NCBI GenBank assembly: GCA_029864225.1
Contig: JAOTTU010000060.1
Location: forward strand, 1 to 11,174
DNA: 11,174 nt
From: Gammaproteobacteria bacterium
Lineage (GTDB): Bacteria; Pseudomonadota; Gammaproteobacteria; UBA9214
Direction of reading: 5' to 3'
Part shown: positions 1-6,629 of the stretch, piece by piece
Layout of the letters: every line of letters begins with the position of its first letter
Numbering within the stretch: the stretch's first letter is position 1
The notes under the pieces: model-generated
The model's input: only the letters and a program-made list of their open reading frames with translations
Database searches by the model: none
What the model was told of the DNA's origin: nothing
Position numbers and translations under genes: made by a program

Positions 1-224
1 GGGTCGAACACGTCCGTGTTCAGGATGGCGGTGAATGCCGCTCCGATTTCGAATACCGAACCGTCAAGAAAGCTGATCAGGACCGCGGCGTTCTTGCCCG
101 TGGTCACGACATCGTTCAGGAAGACCTGACTGCCCTCCTGGAGTTTTTCCGCCGCACCGTCGGCATGGGTCACGGACGCCTGCCCCTGCAGGCTTAGCAC
201 TACGCCGATCTGGATATTTGCCAT
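1..224 (-). CDS. LapA-like giant adhesin, N-terminal retention module (partial)
   Basis: This is the start of a large surface adhesin of the LapA/retention-module class, cut by the left window edge after 74 complete codons. The ATG at 222-224 is preceded by a good ribosome binding site (AGGGG, about 8 nt upstream). The visible protein begins MANIQIGVVLSLQGQA and shows the alternating-strand pattern of adhesin retention modules: a G-x-V-x-x-L-x-G start, a central L-x-E-G-x-x-V stretch, then TTGKNAAVLISFLDGS and an LNTDVFDP block. In the family this module folds in the periplasm, plugs the outer-membrane TolC-like pore and anchors the protein. A LapG cleavage site (typically a di-alanine near residue 100-110) would lie just outside the window. 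The nearby lapG, lapD and type I exporter genes support the call. Expected downstream features (repeats, RTX C-terminus) cannot be seen. No signal peptide is visible, as expected for type I substrates. Confidence 0.82.
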   Translation of the reverse strand, partial: MANIQIGVVLSLQGQASVTHADGAAEKLQEGSQVFLNDVVTTGKNAAVLISFLDGSVFEIGAAFTAILNTDVFD

Positions 225-369
225 TACTGATTCCCCTGGAAGGATTTCTATCCTAGTAATTTCCCTATAAAAATAAGCAACATAGAAAGATAAATACGGA
301 CTCTTATCTAAAGAGCGTACATGACGTCTATCATTATTACATCGGACTTAAGTACGATTTGCTTTAAAT
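225..369 (-). promoter_or_regulatory. AT-rich upstream region of the adhesin gene, with an 18-bp imperfect palindrome
   Basis: This 145-bp gap separates the orphan receiver gene from the adhesin start, both on the minus strand. It is clearly more AT-rich than the coding DNA around it, as expected for a promoter region. At 341-358 lies an imperfect palindrome (ATCGGACTTAAGTACGAT) in which 8 of 9 base pairs match about the central TTAA. A related sequence occurs at 915-930 upstream of lapG. I could not pick out one convincing -10/-35 pair, so the exact promoter is unassigned. Confidence 0.4.
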
Positions 370-858
370 TCAATGCAATTTCATCCAATTACCTGGTTCG
401 GCCTGGTCGGCCCGGGGATGAGGCCAATCCCGCCTCGACTGGAGGGCCTGCCTGAGTGGCCTCAGTAAATCACGCGCCATCCAGATCTCGCCTGCCTGCA
501 AGTGCCTGATAGCTTTCGGTAACAATCGGAACGCCTCATCGGTGCACATCACCCCGCGCACGCCCCGCAACATCGTCCATATCATCTTGTTCTGATTGTA
601 GTTATTCATAACCACCAGGCATTTCGTCCGGGGGTAGCTCTCGAGCAGCAATTGCAGGGCCGCAAACCCCTCCTGTTCGATGACGGATTCATCGATGATC
701 ACCACGTCGGCATGTGCCCAGGCCAACCAGGTCGCCTGCCCGGACAGTCCGGCTGGTATGGCTTCGACACAGAATTCAGGGATTGCTTCGATCAGATCAA
801 TGCATGCTTGCATGACAACCCGCGGCGCAGAAATGATGCTCACCTTTATTTTATTCAT
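370..858 (-). CDS. Orphan degenerate response-regulator receiver without output domain
   Basis: This 162-residue protein resembles the receiver half of a NarL/LuxR-family response regulator but has no DNA-binding domain. Residues 4-12 form the first strand (KVSIISAPR), where the usual acidic pair is replaced by Ser-Ala. The phosphoacceptor-like Asp56 remains in DVVIIDES. The conserved Thr/Ser strand reads CLVVMNN. The conserved Lys region reads GVMCTDEAF, with Thr at the usual Lys position. The block ending KAIRHLQAGEIWMARDLL (about 115-132) is typical of the end of NarL-type receivers. It closely resembles the matching segment of the regulator at 8005-8694 (KAVNAVLKGELWMPRSLI). After it, only about 30 polar residues follow before the stop. 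The other two frames there show no helix-turn-helix remnant. The start ATG has AGAGGA about 11 nt upstream. The gene lies 145 bp upstream of the adhesin on the same strand and diverges from lapG. The function is not known; a protein-interaction or regulatory role is inferred. Confidence 0.7.
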   Translation of the reverse strand: MNKIKVSIISAPRVVMQACIDLIEAIPEFCVEAIPAGLSGQATWLAWAHADVVIIDESVIEQEGFAALQLLLESYPRTKCLVVMNNYNQNKMIWTMLRGVRGVMCTDEAFRLLPKAIRHLQAGEIWMARDLLRPLRQALQSRRDWPHPRADQAEPGNWMKLH

Positions 859-1005
859 AACTTATTGTTTCCTCTGACCTTAATGAGTTTACGCCGGACA
901 CGATGGGCGTTCAATTGGACTTAGGTACCAATCCATCCAATCGGTAGCGACTTTTGAAGCCTGCGACCGAAGTGCGCCAGGGAAAAGCGTCAAATTTACG
1001 TCAAA
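859..1005. promoter_or_regulatory. Divergent intergenic region, orphan receiver / lapG
   Basis: This region separates the divergent orphan receiver gene and lapG and should hold promoters for both. It contains TTGGACTTAGGTACCA (915-930), which matches 13 of 16 positions of the palindromic element upstream of the adhesin. Overlapping this is GTACCAATCCATCCAATCG (925-943), which reappears upstream of lapE at 8734-8748 with one ATCC unit fewer. Further right are two CGTCAAA copies (988-994 and 999-1005) exactly 11 bp apart, flanked by a direct repeat of AGTGCGCCAG (971-980 and 1005-1014). These are plausible operator elements. No binding protein can be assigned from sequence. Confidence 0.4.
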
Positions 1006-1863
1006 GTGCGCCAGACTATTGCCGATACCCTCTTTGGATCCCATGAAAATAATCACATTCAATTTAGACCGTACTTCCCTGTGCCAGACCGGATAACGTC
1101 AGCCCGTCACCGGCAAGGTGCCTGGTATAAAAAAAAGCATAGCGTTGATCGTGCCGGGTGCACCGGTACCCCTGGCGTTTGTCGTCATGATATTCGAGCG
1201 ACACTATCCTGGTGCCTGTTTGTTCTCAATGTAACATTTTTTTACCTTTTGACCGTCACGCTTGGTCAGGCGGGTGAATTCAGCCTGTCAACTGACGCGA
1301 TTGCAAAGATCACGCAGGAACACGGCGAATATGCCGGCCGGCGCGTCGAGTTCTGGCAGGACCTGATCAACTCCGGCATGCACCTGCCTGACACTGAAAA
1401 ACTGGAGAAGGTGAATAAATTCTTCAACGAGTTGAAATTTGTCAATGACAGCGACCACTGGGGCAAGGAAGACTACTGGGCAACACCGCTGCAGACCCTG
1501 GTGACGAACGGCGGTGACTGCGAGGACTTCTCGATCGCCAAATACTTTACCCTGCGCGAGATGGGCGTCGCTGACGAGGTCATGCGGCTTACCTATGTCA
1601 AGGCACTGGAACTCAACCAGGCGCACATGGTGCTGACCTACTACCCATCACCGGAATCCGAACCCCTGATTCTGGACAACCTCGTGGAGGATATCAAATC
1701 TTCCGACGAGCGTGACGACCTGCTGCCTGTCTACAGCTTCAACGCTAATGGCTTGTGGCTGGCAAAATCACGCCTGGGTGAAGCCAAACATGTTGGGCGC
1801 GCGGACCGGCTGGGGCCCTGGCGGGATGTGATTGCACGGATCAATGGCGAACTCACACCATAG
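1006..1863 (+). CDS. lapG: LapG-type periplasmic cysteine protease (adhesin release)
   Basis: LapG is a bacterial transglutaminase-like cysteine proteinase of the periplasm. It cleaves LapA-like adhesins behind their retention module when LapD does not sequester it. Counting from GTG 1006, the catalytic triad is visible: Cys172 in NGGDCEDFS, His207 in QAHMVLTYY and Asp224 in LILDNL. Asp171 and Glu173, flanking the cysteine, match the calcium-binding pair of known LapG proteins. The family WATP motif precedes at 158-161. The mature domain begins around residue 90. The N-terminus is doubtful: residues 1-65 look unlike protein of this family (Cys, His and basic-rich), and only residues 68-88 are hydrophobic enough for a signal or anchor. 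GTG 1006 is the first start in frame and GTG 1081 is an alternative; neither has a good ribosome binding site. An ATG at 1187 would suit a signal peptide but is in another frame. lapD follows after 72 bp, probably in the same operon. Confidence 0.9.
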   Translation: MRQTIADTLFGSHENNHIQFRPYFPVPDRITSARHRQGAWYKKKHSVDRAGCTGTPGVCRHDIRATLSWCLFVLNVTFFYLLTVTLGQAGEFSLSTDAIAKITQEHGEYAGRRVEFWQDLINSGMHLPDTEKLEKVNKFFNELKFVNDSDHWGKEDYWATPLQTLVTNGGDCEDFSIAKYFTLREMGVADEVMRLTYVKALELNQAHMVLTYYPSPESEPLILDNLVEDIKSSDERDDLLPVYSFNANGLWLAKSRLGEAKHVGRADRLGPWRDVIARINGELTP

Positions 1864-1935
1864 GAACACAAGCAACATGCAAACAATACTCATTAAACCT
1901 ATACTGCGCAAACCTTGAGTGACGGGATTATCTCT

Positions 1936-3894
1936 ATGACCCTATACCGACAACTCGTCCTGATCATTATCGTGCTGTTAGCTGCCGGGTTTATTGGAAC
2001 CGTGACTATCAGCACCAATAATCTGCGTCATTTTCTCGGGAAACAACTGGAATCACACGCCCAGGATACCGCAACCTCACTCGGCCTCTCGCTCTCCTCG
2101 CACATGCAGAGCAACGACCTGCCAATCATCAGTTCCATGATTGACGCGATCTTCGATCGCGGTTATTTCAAGTCGATTAATGTCGTCACGGCAAGCGGTG
2201 AGGTCCTTATCGAACGCAGCAATCCGCTGCAGATAGAGGATGTCCCGGACTGGTTTATCGAGAAGGTTGACTTCCAGGTACCCACAGTGGAAGCCATTAT
2301 CATGTCGGCCTGGAAACAGGCGGGAACGGTTCAGGTTACCAGCCACCCGGGGCATGCCTACCGTGAATTATGGGACAACACGGTCGAAACCTTCTGGCTT
2401 TTCCTTCTCAGCGCGCTTGCCGCCATGGTGCTGGCACTGCTGTTTATCCGGCTGCTGTTGAATCCACTGCGCAGGGTTGAAATGCAGGCCGATGCGATCT
2501 GTGAACGTTCCTACCCGATTCAGAAACGACTGCCCCGCACCCGTGAATTGCGCCGCGTGGTCGAAGCCATGAACCGGCTGGCGACCAAGATCAACAACAT
2601 CTTCACCGAACAGTCCTCACTGACAGAGCGTCTGCGCGAACAGGCCTTCAAAGACCCGGTAACAGATCTCGGCAACCGCCGCTATTTCAACCGCCAGTTG
2701 CAGAACCTGGTTGAATCACCCGAGGAATCAGCACGCGGTGCGGTGATGCTGCTTGAGCTTCACAACCTCGATAAGATCAACAACAAGTCCGGCTATCAGG
2801 TGGGTGATGAGACGCTGCACAGGACCGGTGAACTGATCATGTCGCGTCTCGGCAATGACCAGAACTGTTTTGCAGCGAGAATCTCCGGCGCGGGTTTCGG
2901 GATTATCGCAACGGATATCAACAAGGGTGAAGCGGATGCACTCGCGGCTGATCTGAGCACGGATATTATGCAGTTGTCCGCCGAGGACCTGGTCGTATCC
3001 GAGGATATCGCCAATATCGGTGTCGCCATGTGGAAACCCGGCGACACGGTCAGCAGCCTGCTTTCCGAGGTCGATATCGCCCTGCGTTCCGCGCAATCCC
3101 AGGGGGAGAACACCTGGTACCGCTACGAACCACCGGCCAGCGAACAGGCCCCGATCCAGGGCGCCGGTCAATGGCATGATTTTCTTGAGCAGGTCATTGC
3201 TGATGGCAATGTCGCACTGTTCACGCAGCCTGTTTACAGAGTGACAGCAGATGAGCACGAACTGCTGCACAAAGAGATACTGCTGCGCATCCCTGAGAAA
3301 ACGGGGGAATTCATGCCCGCCGGTCTGTTCATGCCGATTGCGGAACGTGTCGGCTTGGCCAGTGCCATCGACAAGCTGGCTGTCACCCGGGTCCTGGGGC
3401 ATCTGGCATCGGCTAGCGCAACGAACGCCGTGTATGCCATCAACCTGACATCCACGTCGCTCCACGAACCGGATTTCACCGAATGGCTATGCAGCCAGCT
3501 GGCGGATTACCCGGGGGCCAAAGGTCGTCTGGTCTTCGAACTGCCCGAGTACGGGCTGTTGAGGGATCTGCGCAGTGCGCGTCGTCTTATCGAGCGCCTG
3601 TCAGCACTCGGGTTTGAATGCGGCATCGACCACGTGGGCAGGGGTTTCAACTCGTTCGGCTATCTGCGCAGCATCAAGGCGGACTACCTCAAGATCGACG
3701 GCAGTTATACCCGCGACATCAACAGCGAAAGTGACAATCAGTTCTTCATCCAGGCATTGACCGATACCGCACATAGTGTCGATATCAGGGTCATCGCCGA
3801 GGCGGTGGAATCAGAGACCGAGTTGAACACCATCAAGACGCTGAATGTCGATGGCATACAGGGGTATCTTTTCGGTAAACCGGAACCGGTTTAG
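1936..3894 (+). CDS. lapD: LapD-type c-di-GMP receptor (degenerate GGDEF-EAL)
   Basis: This inner-membrane c-di-GMP receptor controls LapG by binding it in the periplasm. From ATG 1936 it has 652 residues, close to P. fluorescens LapD. The ATG gives the family-typical start MTLYRQLVLII and has GGGA about 9 nt upstream; a TTG at 1915 would add seven residues and is less likely. Domains in order: TM1 (about 6-25), periplasmic LapD/MoxY-type domain (about 26-148), TM2 (about 153-175), HAMP (about 176-230), GGDEF-like (about 240-395) and EAL-like (about 410-650). The GGDEF signature reads SGAGF (317-321) and the EAL signature reads KEILLR (446-451), so neither cyclase nor phosphodiesterase activity is expected. 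The catalytic Asp-Asp of EAL enzymes reads IDHVG. Trp126 in MSAWKQAG matches the periplasmic Trp (W125 in P. fluorescens) needed for LapG binding. LKIDGSY and the late VIAEAVE block, matching family structural motifs, are kept. The upstream lapG gene fits the pair. Confidence 0.93.
   Translation: MTLYRQLVLIIIVLLAAGFIGTVTISTNNLRHFLGKQLESHAQDTATSLGLSLSSHMQSNDLPIISSMIDAIFDRGYFKSINVVTASGEVLIERSNPLQIEDVPDWFIEKVDFQVPTVEAIIMSAWKQAGTVQVTSHPGHAYRELWDNTVETFWLFLLSALAAMVLALLFIRLLLNPLRRVEMQADAICERSYPIQKRLPRTRELRRVVEAMNRLATKINNIFTEQSSLTERLREQAFKDPVTDLGNRRYFNRQLQNLVESPEESARGAVMLLELHNLDKINNKSGYQVGDETLHRTGELIMSRLGNDQNCFAARISGAGFGIIATDINKGEADALAADLSTDIMQLSAEDLVVSEDIANIGVAMWKPGDTVSSLLSEVDIALRSAQSQGENTWYRYEPPASEQAPIQGAGQWHDFLEQVIADGNVALFTQPVYRVTADEHELLHKEILLRIPEKTGEFMPAGLFMPIAERVGLASAIDKLAVTRVLGHLASASATNAVYAINLTSTSLHEPDFTEWLCSQLADYPGAKGRLVFELPEYGLLRDLRSARRLIERLSALGFECGIDHVGRGFNSFGYLRSIKADYLKIDGSYTRDINSESDNQFFIQALTDTAHSVDIRVIAEAVESETELNTIKTLNVDGIQGYLFGKPEPV
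3877..3892. repeat. 16-bp perfect palindrome at the 3' end of lapD
   Basis: AAACCGGAACCGGTTT has two 7-base arms around an AA centre and overlaps the last codons of lapD, just before its stop. As RNA it could form a six-pair stem with a four-base loop. It lies in the gap zone between convergent genes, where a bidirectional terminator might be expected, but there is no T-run on either side. It may be only a by-product of the coding sequence. Confidence 0.3.
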
Positions 3895-3912
3895 GCCAAA
3901 GGACTGCACGAA

Positions 3913-4233
3913 CTAGAGGATATCTTCCTCGTCCACCATCACGTTGCCGAGCACACCCAGTTCACTGCGCATGCGCTGGCGTTCCATCAGTTTCTGCTGG
4001 GCGGGCTGTGGCAGATCGGTCAGCAGCAAGACCTTCTTTTCGATCAGCACATCGACCAGGTCCTCGATGACCCGAATCGTCTCTGCATCCGATGATGACA
4101 GCTGGTTCCTGGCAGCCTCGAGAAAGGCGATTACTTCCGGATCGTCGGCAGGCAATTCCTCGCCGGTTCCATGCCCAGGTTGCTCCGACAGGCCAATGAT
4201 GTCGCCGTCTTTATTCAGTTTCACGAATGGCAT
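3913..4233 (-). CDS. Small conserved hypothetical protein ('tryptophan synthase subunit beta-like')
   Basis: This is a 106-residue acidic protein without membrane segments or a signal peptide. It matches the pattern of a small proteobacterial family often labelled 'tryptophan synthase subunit beta-like', a name that does not imply enzyme activity. Typical features are the opening MPFVKLNKDGDIIGLSEQP, the central block SDAETIRVIEDLVDVLIEKKVLLLTDLP (about 48-75) and the following PAQQKLMERQRMR, ending in an acidic tail. The start ATG has a strong AAGGAA ribosome binding site about 5 nt upstream. The gene is convergent with lapD (stop codons 18 bp apart) and divergent from lapB (221 bp between starts). 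It therefore sits between the control genes and the secretion genes without sharing a transcript with either. The function is unknown, and I see no direct link to adhesin control. Confidence 0.75.
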   Translation of the reverse strand: MPFVKLNKDGDIIGLSEQPGHGTGEELPADDPEVIAFLEAARNQLSSSDAETIRVIEDLVDVLIEKKVLLLTDLPQPAQQKLMERQRMRSELGVLGNVMVDEEDIL

Positions 4234-4454
4234 AACGCTTCCTTATCGACACCAGGCAAATATCACTTTAATTCACAATCAGGCCCCTGCACACCGGGTT
4301 ACACTCCGCGGCAGCTAAATATGCACCCCCAAGAGCCGATGTACTTCAATGGAGCCCTGCATCATCCACCCCGCGTTATTATATTGACGCAGAAAAACGT
4401 TGTATCCTTATGAATAATATGGAATTATAGCCTGATTTTGGACGAAGGACGATT
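4234..4454. promoter_or_regulatory. Divergent intergenic region upstream of lapB, with candidate promoter
   Basis: This 221-bp region lies between the small hypothetical gene (minus) and lapB (plus). Its right part is AT-rich. A candidate plus-strand sigma70-type promoter is TTGACG at 4384-4389 with TTATGA at 4408-4413, 18 bp apart; the -35 is good and the -10 weak. The lapB start is preceded by GAAGGA at 4444-4449. The region would drive lapB, lapC, the LuxR-type regulator and possibly lapE. I found no copy here of the motifs shared by the adhesin, lapG and lapE upstream regions. Confidence 0.35.
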
Positions 4455-6629
4455 ATGACGCAAACGGCAACAGTCCCCAAGGACGCCTGGGATATCCCCG
4501 CTGACGGGTCGACGCATGATGACCCCTTAATGGGCTGCCTGTTATTGATCACCAAGATCCTGCACACGCCTCGCTCCGCAGATTCCCTGACGGCGGGGTT
4601 GCCACTGGTCGATAACAAGCTGACACCGGAACTGCTGATCCGTGCCGCCAACCGCGCCGGCCTATCCGCGCGTATCGTCAAGCGCCCCCTCAATGAGATA
4701 TCGAACCTGGTCCTCCCCGCCATCCTGCTGCTGAACAAGGGCGGCGCCACGATACTGGACCGGGTACTCGATAATGGCAATGCCAGACTGATCATGCCCG
4801 AGTCCCGGGAAGGCGTCAGCGAGCGACCGCTCGGGCAACTGGCCGATGAGTATTGCGGCTACGCCATCTTCCTGCAGCAGGAATACCGTTTTGACGAGCG
4901 TACCCGGGACACGGTTATCACCCGGCCCAAACACTGGTTCTGGGACACGATCTCCGGGTCCTGGCCGATCTATGGCGAGGTACTGCTGGCATCCCTGCTG
5001 ATCAACCTGTTTGCCCTGGCCTCCCCGCTGTTCATCATGAATGTCTATGACCGCGTTGTCCCGAACCATGCGGTAGAGACCCTGTGGGTACTCGCCATCG
5101 GTGTTGCCACCGTGTTCGGTTTCGACCTGCTGATGAAAACCCTGCGCGGCTATTTTGTCGATGTCGCCGGCAAGCGTGCCGATGTCATCCTGTCCGCGGC
5201 CCTGTTCGAGCGCGTCCTCGGCACCAAGCTGGCTGCACGGCCACCCTCGGTCGGTGCCTTCGCGAACAACCTGCATGAATTCGATTCCTTCCGTGACTTT
5301 TTCACATCGGCCTCGCTGACCGCACTGATCGATCTGCCATTCCTGCTGCTATTCATTCTCATCATCTGGCTGATCGGCGGGCCAATGGCATGGATACCCC
5401 TCACGGTCCTGCCACTCTCCCTGCTGACCGGCTACCTGGTGCAGCGCGCCCTGGCGGGAAAAATAGAACAACTGTTGAAGTACGGCTCACAAAAACAGGC
5501 AACGCTGGTCGAGGTATTGACGGGTCTGGAAACCGTCAAGGGGCTCGGGGCGGAGAGCCCGCTGCAGCGGCGCTGGGAGAAGATCGTCGGCAACATCGCC
5601 AACCTGGGTCTCAAGACCCGCTTTCTGTCATCCAGTGCAGTGAACATCACCGTGTTTCTGCAGCAAATGGCCACCGTCGCGGTCGTGATCTACGGGGTCT
5701 ACCGCATTGCCGAGGGCGAACTCAGCCTCGGTGGCCTGATCGCCTGCACGATTCTCACCGGACGTGCCCTCGCCCCGCTGGCCCAGGTGGCGGCCACCCT
5801 GAGCCGCTACCATCATGCCAAGGCATCTTATAAATCGACCGATACGCTGATGGCCTTGCCGCTGGAACAATCGCCCGACAAGAACTTCCTGAACCGCCCG
5901 ATCATCGAAGGCTCGCTGGAATTCAAAAATGTCAGTTTCACCTATCCCGGCCAGCCGGTTGAAGCCCTCAATGGCCTGTCATTCAAGCTCAACGCCGGTG
6001 ACAAGGTCGCCATCATCGGCCGCATCGGTTCCGGCAAGAGCACCATCGAGAAGCTGATCCTGGGACTCTATGAGCCCGACTCGGGCGCCATCCTGATCGA
6101 TGCTACCGACATCCGGCAGCTGAACCCGGCCGATGTTCGCCGCAACATCGGCTATGTCCCGCAGGATACCACCCTGTTTTACGGGACCGTAAAAGACAAC
6201 ATCACCCTGGGCATGCCCTACGCCGACGACTCCAGCGTGTTACGCGCCGCGGAGATTGCCGGGGTCACCGAATTTATCAGCAAACACCCGCTGGGTTTTG
6301 ACCTTCAGGTCGGTGAACGTGGTGAGGGACTCTCCGGTGGACAGAGACAAAGCATTGTGGCTGCCCGTGCCTTGCTCAGGGACCCGCCGATTGTCGTCAT
6401 GGATGAGCCCAGCAATGCCATGGACAACACCACCGAGGAGATGTTCAAGACCCGGCTATCCACATGGCTCGGCAACAAAACGCTGGTACTGGTTACGCAC
6501 AGGGCCTCGCTGCTGAGCATGGTCGACCGGATCATTGTACTCGACAGTGGTCGCGTCATCGCGGACGGGCCCAAGGAGCAGGTCCTTGAGGCCCTCAAGC
6601 AGGGGCAAATCCGGGTGCCGAAGACATGA
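4455..6629 (+). CDS. lapB: LapB-type ABC transporter of the type I secretion system
   Basis: This inner-membrane transporter/ATPase (724 residues) would energise export of the adhesin. Domains in order: an N-terminal C39-peptidase-like domain (about 25-145), a six-helix membrane domain (about 170-450) and a nucleotide-binding domain (about 485-720). In the C39-like part a Cys remains at position 28 (MGCLLL). By eye the catalytic His region is replaced by KGGATIL, so it should act as a substrate-docking domain rather than a protease, as in LapB/HlyB-type exporters of RTX proteins. The ATPase has Walker A GRIGSGKST (522-530), Q-loop Gln570, signature LSGGQ (626-630), Walker B IVVMDE (646-651) and H-loop His682, so it looks active. 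The ATG has GAAGGA about 5 nt upstream. The stop overlaps the lapC start (ATGA). Length and domain order are normal for LapB-type transporters. Confidence 0.92.
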   Translation: MTQTATVPKDAWDIPADGSTHDDPLMGCLLLITKILHTPRSADSLTAGLPLVDNKLTPELLIRAANRAGLSARIVKRPLNEISNLVLPAILLLNKGGATILDRVLDNGNARLIMPESREGVSERPLGQLADEYCGYAIFLQQEYRFDERTRDTVITRPKHWFWDTISGSWPIYGEVLLASLLINLFALASPLFIMNVYDRVVPNHAVETLWVLAIGVATVFGFDLLMKTLRGYFVDVAGKRADVILSAALFERVLGTKLAARPPSVGAFANNLHEFDSFRDFFTSASLTALIDLPFLLLFILIIWLIGGPMAWIPLTVLPLSLLTGYLVQRALAGKIEQLLKYGSQKQATLVEVLTGLETVKGLGAESPLQRRWEKIVGNIANLGLKTRFLSSSAVNITVFLQQMATVAVVIYGVYRIAEGELSLGGLIACTILTGRALAPLAQVAATLSRYHHAKASYKSTDTLMALPLEQSPDKNFLNRPIIEGSLEFKNVSFTYPGQPVEALNGLSFKLNAGDKVAIIGRIGSGKSTIEKLILGLYEPDSGAILIDATDIRQLNPADVRRNIGYVPQDTTLFYGTVKDNITLGMPYADDSSVLRAAEIAGVTEFISKHPLGFDLQVGERGEGLSGGQRQSIVAARALLRDPPIVVMDEPSNAMDNTTEEMFKTRLSTWLGNKTLVLVTHRASLLSMVDRIIVLDSGRVIADGPKEQVLEALKQGQIRVPKT

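Noticed and set aside
370..480. Possible frameshift that removed a helix-turn-helix from the orphan receiver
   Set aside because: The other two minus-strand frames through this stretch show no LTPRE or SERTVKSHL-type remnant, and the next 145 bp are AT-rich and non-coding. The output domain is absent, not shifted out of frame.
2728..3465. Long minus-strand reading frame (245 codons) inside lapD
   Set aside because: It lies opposite a strongly supported lapD coding region, has a composition typical of antisense reading of G+C-rich codons and shows no recognisable domain.
3877..3892. Intrinsic terminator shared by the convergent lapD and hypothetical genes
   Set aside because: The palindrome has no adjacent T-run on either strand and overlaps coding sequence, so it was kept only as a repeat.
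1936..3894. Active diguanylate cyclase or phosphodiesterase
   Set aside because: Both signature motifs are replaced (SGAGF, KEILLR) and the catalytic Asp-Asp of EAL enzymes is lost, so a receptor role fits better.
4455..4900. Active C39 processing peptidase at the LapB N-terminus
   Set aside because: A Cys is present but the His region does not match the peptidase consensus, and LapA-like substrates are not processed at a double-glycine leader.
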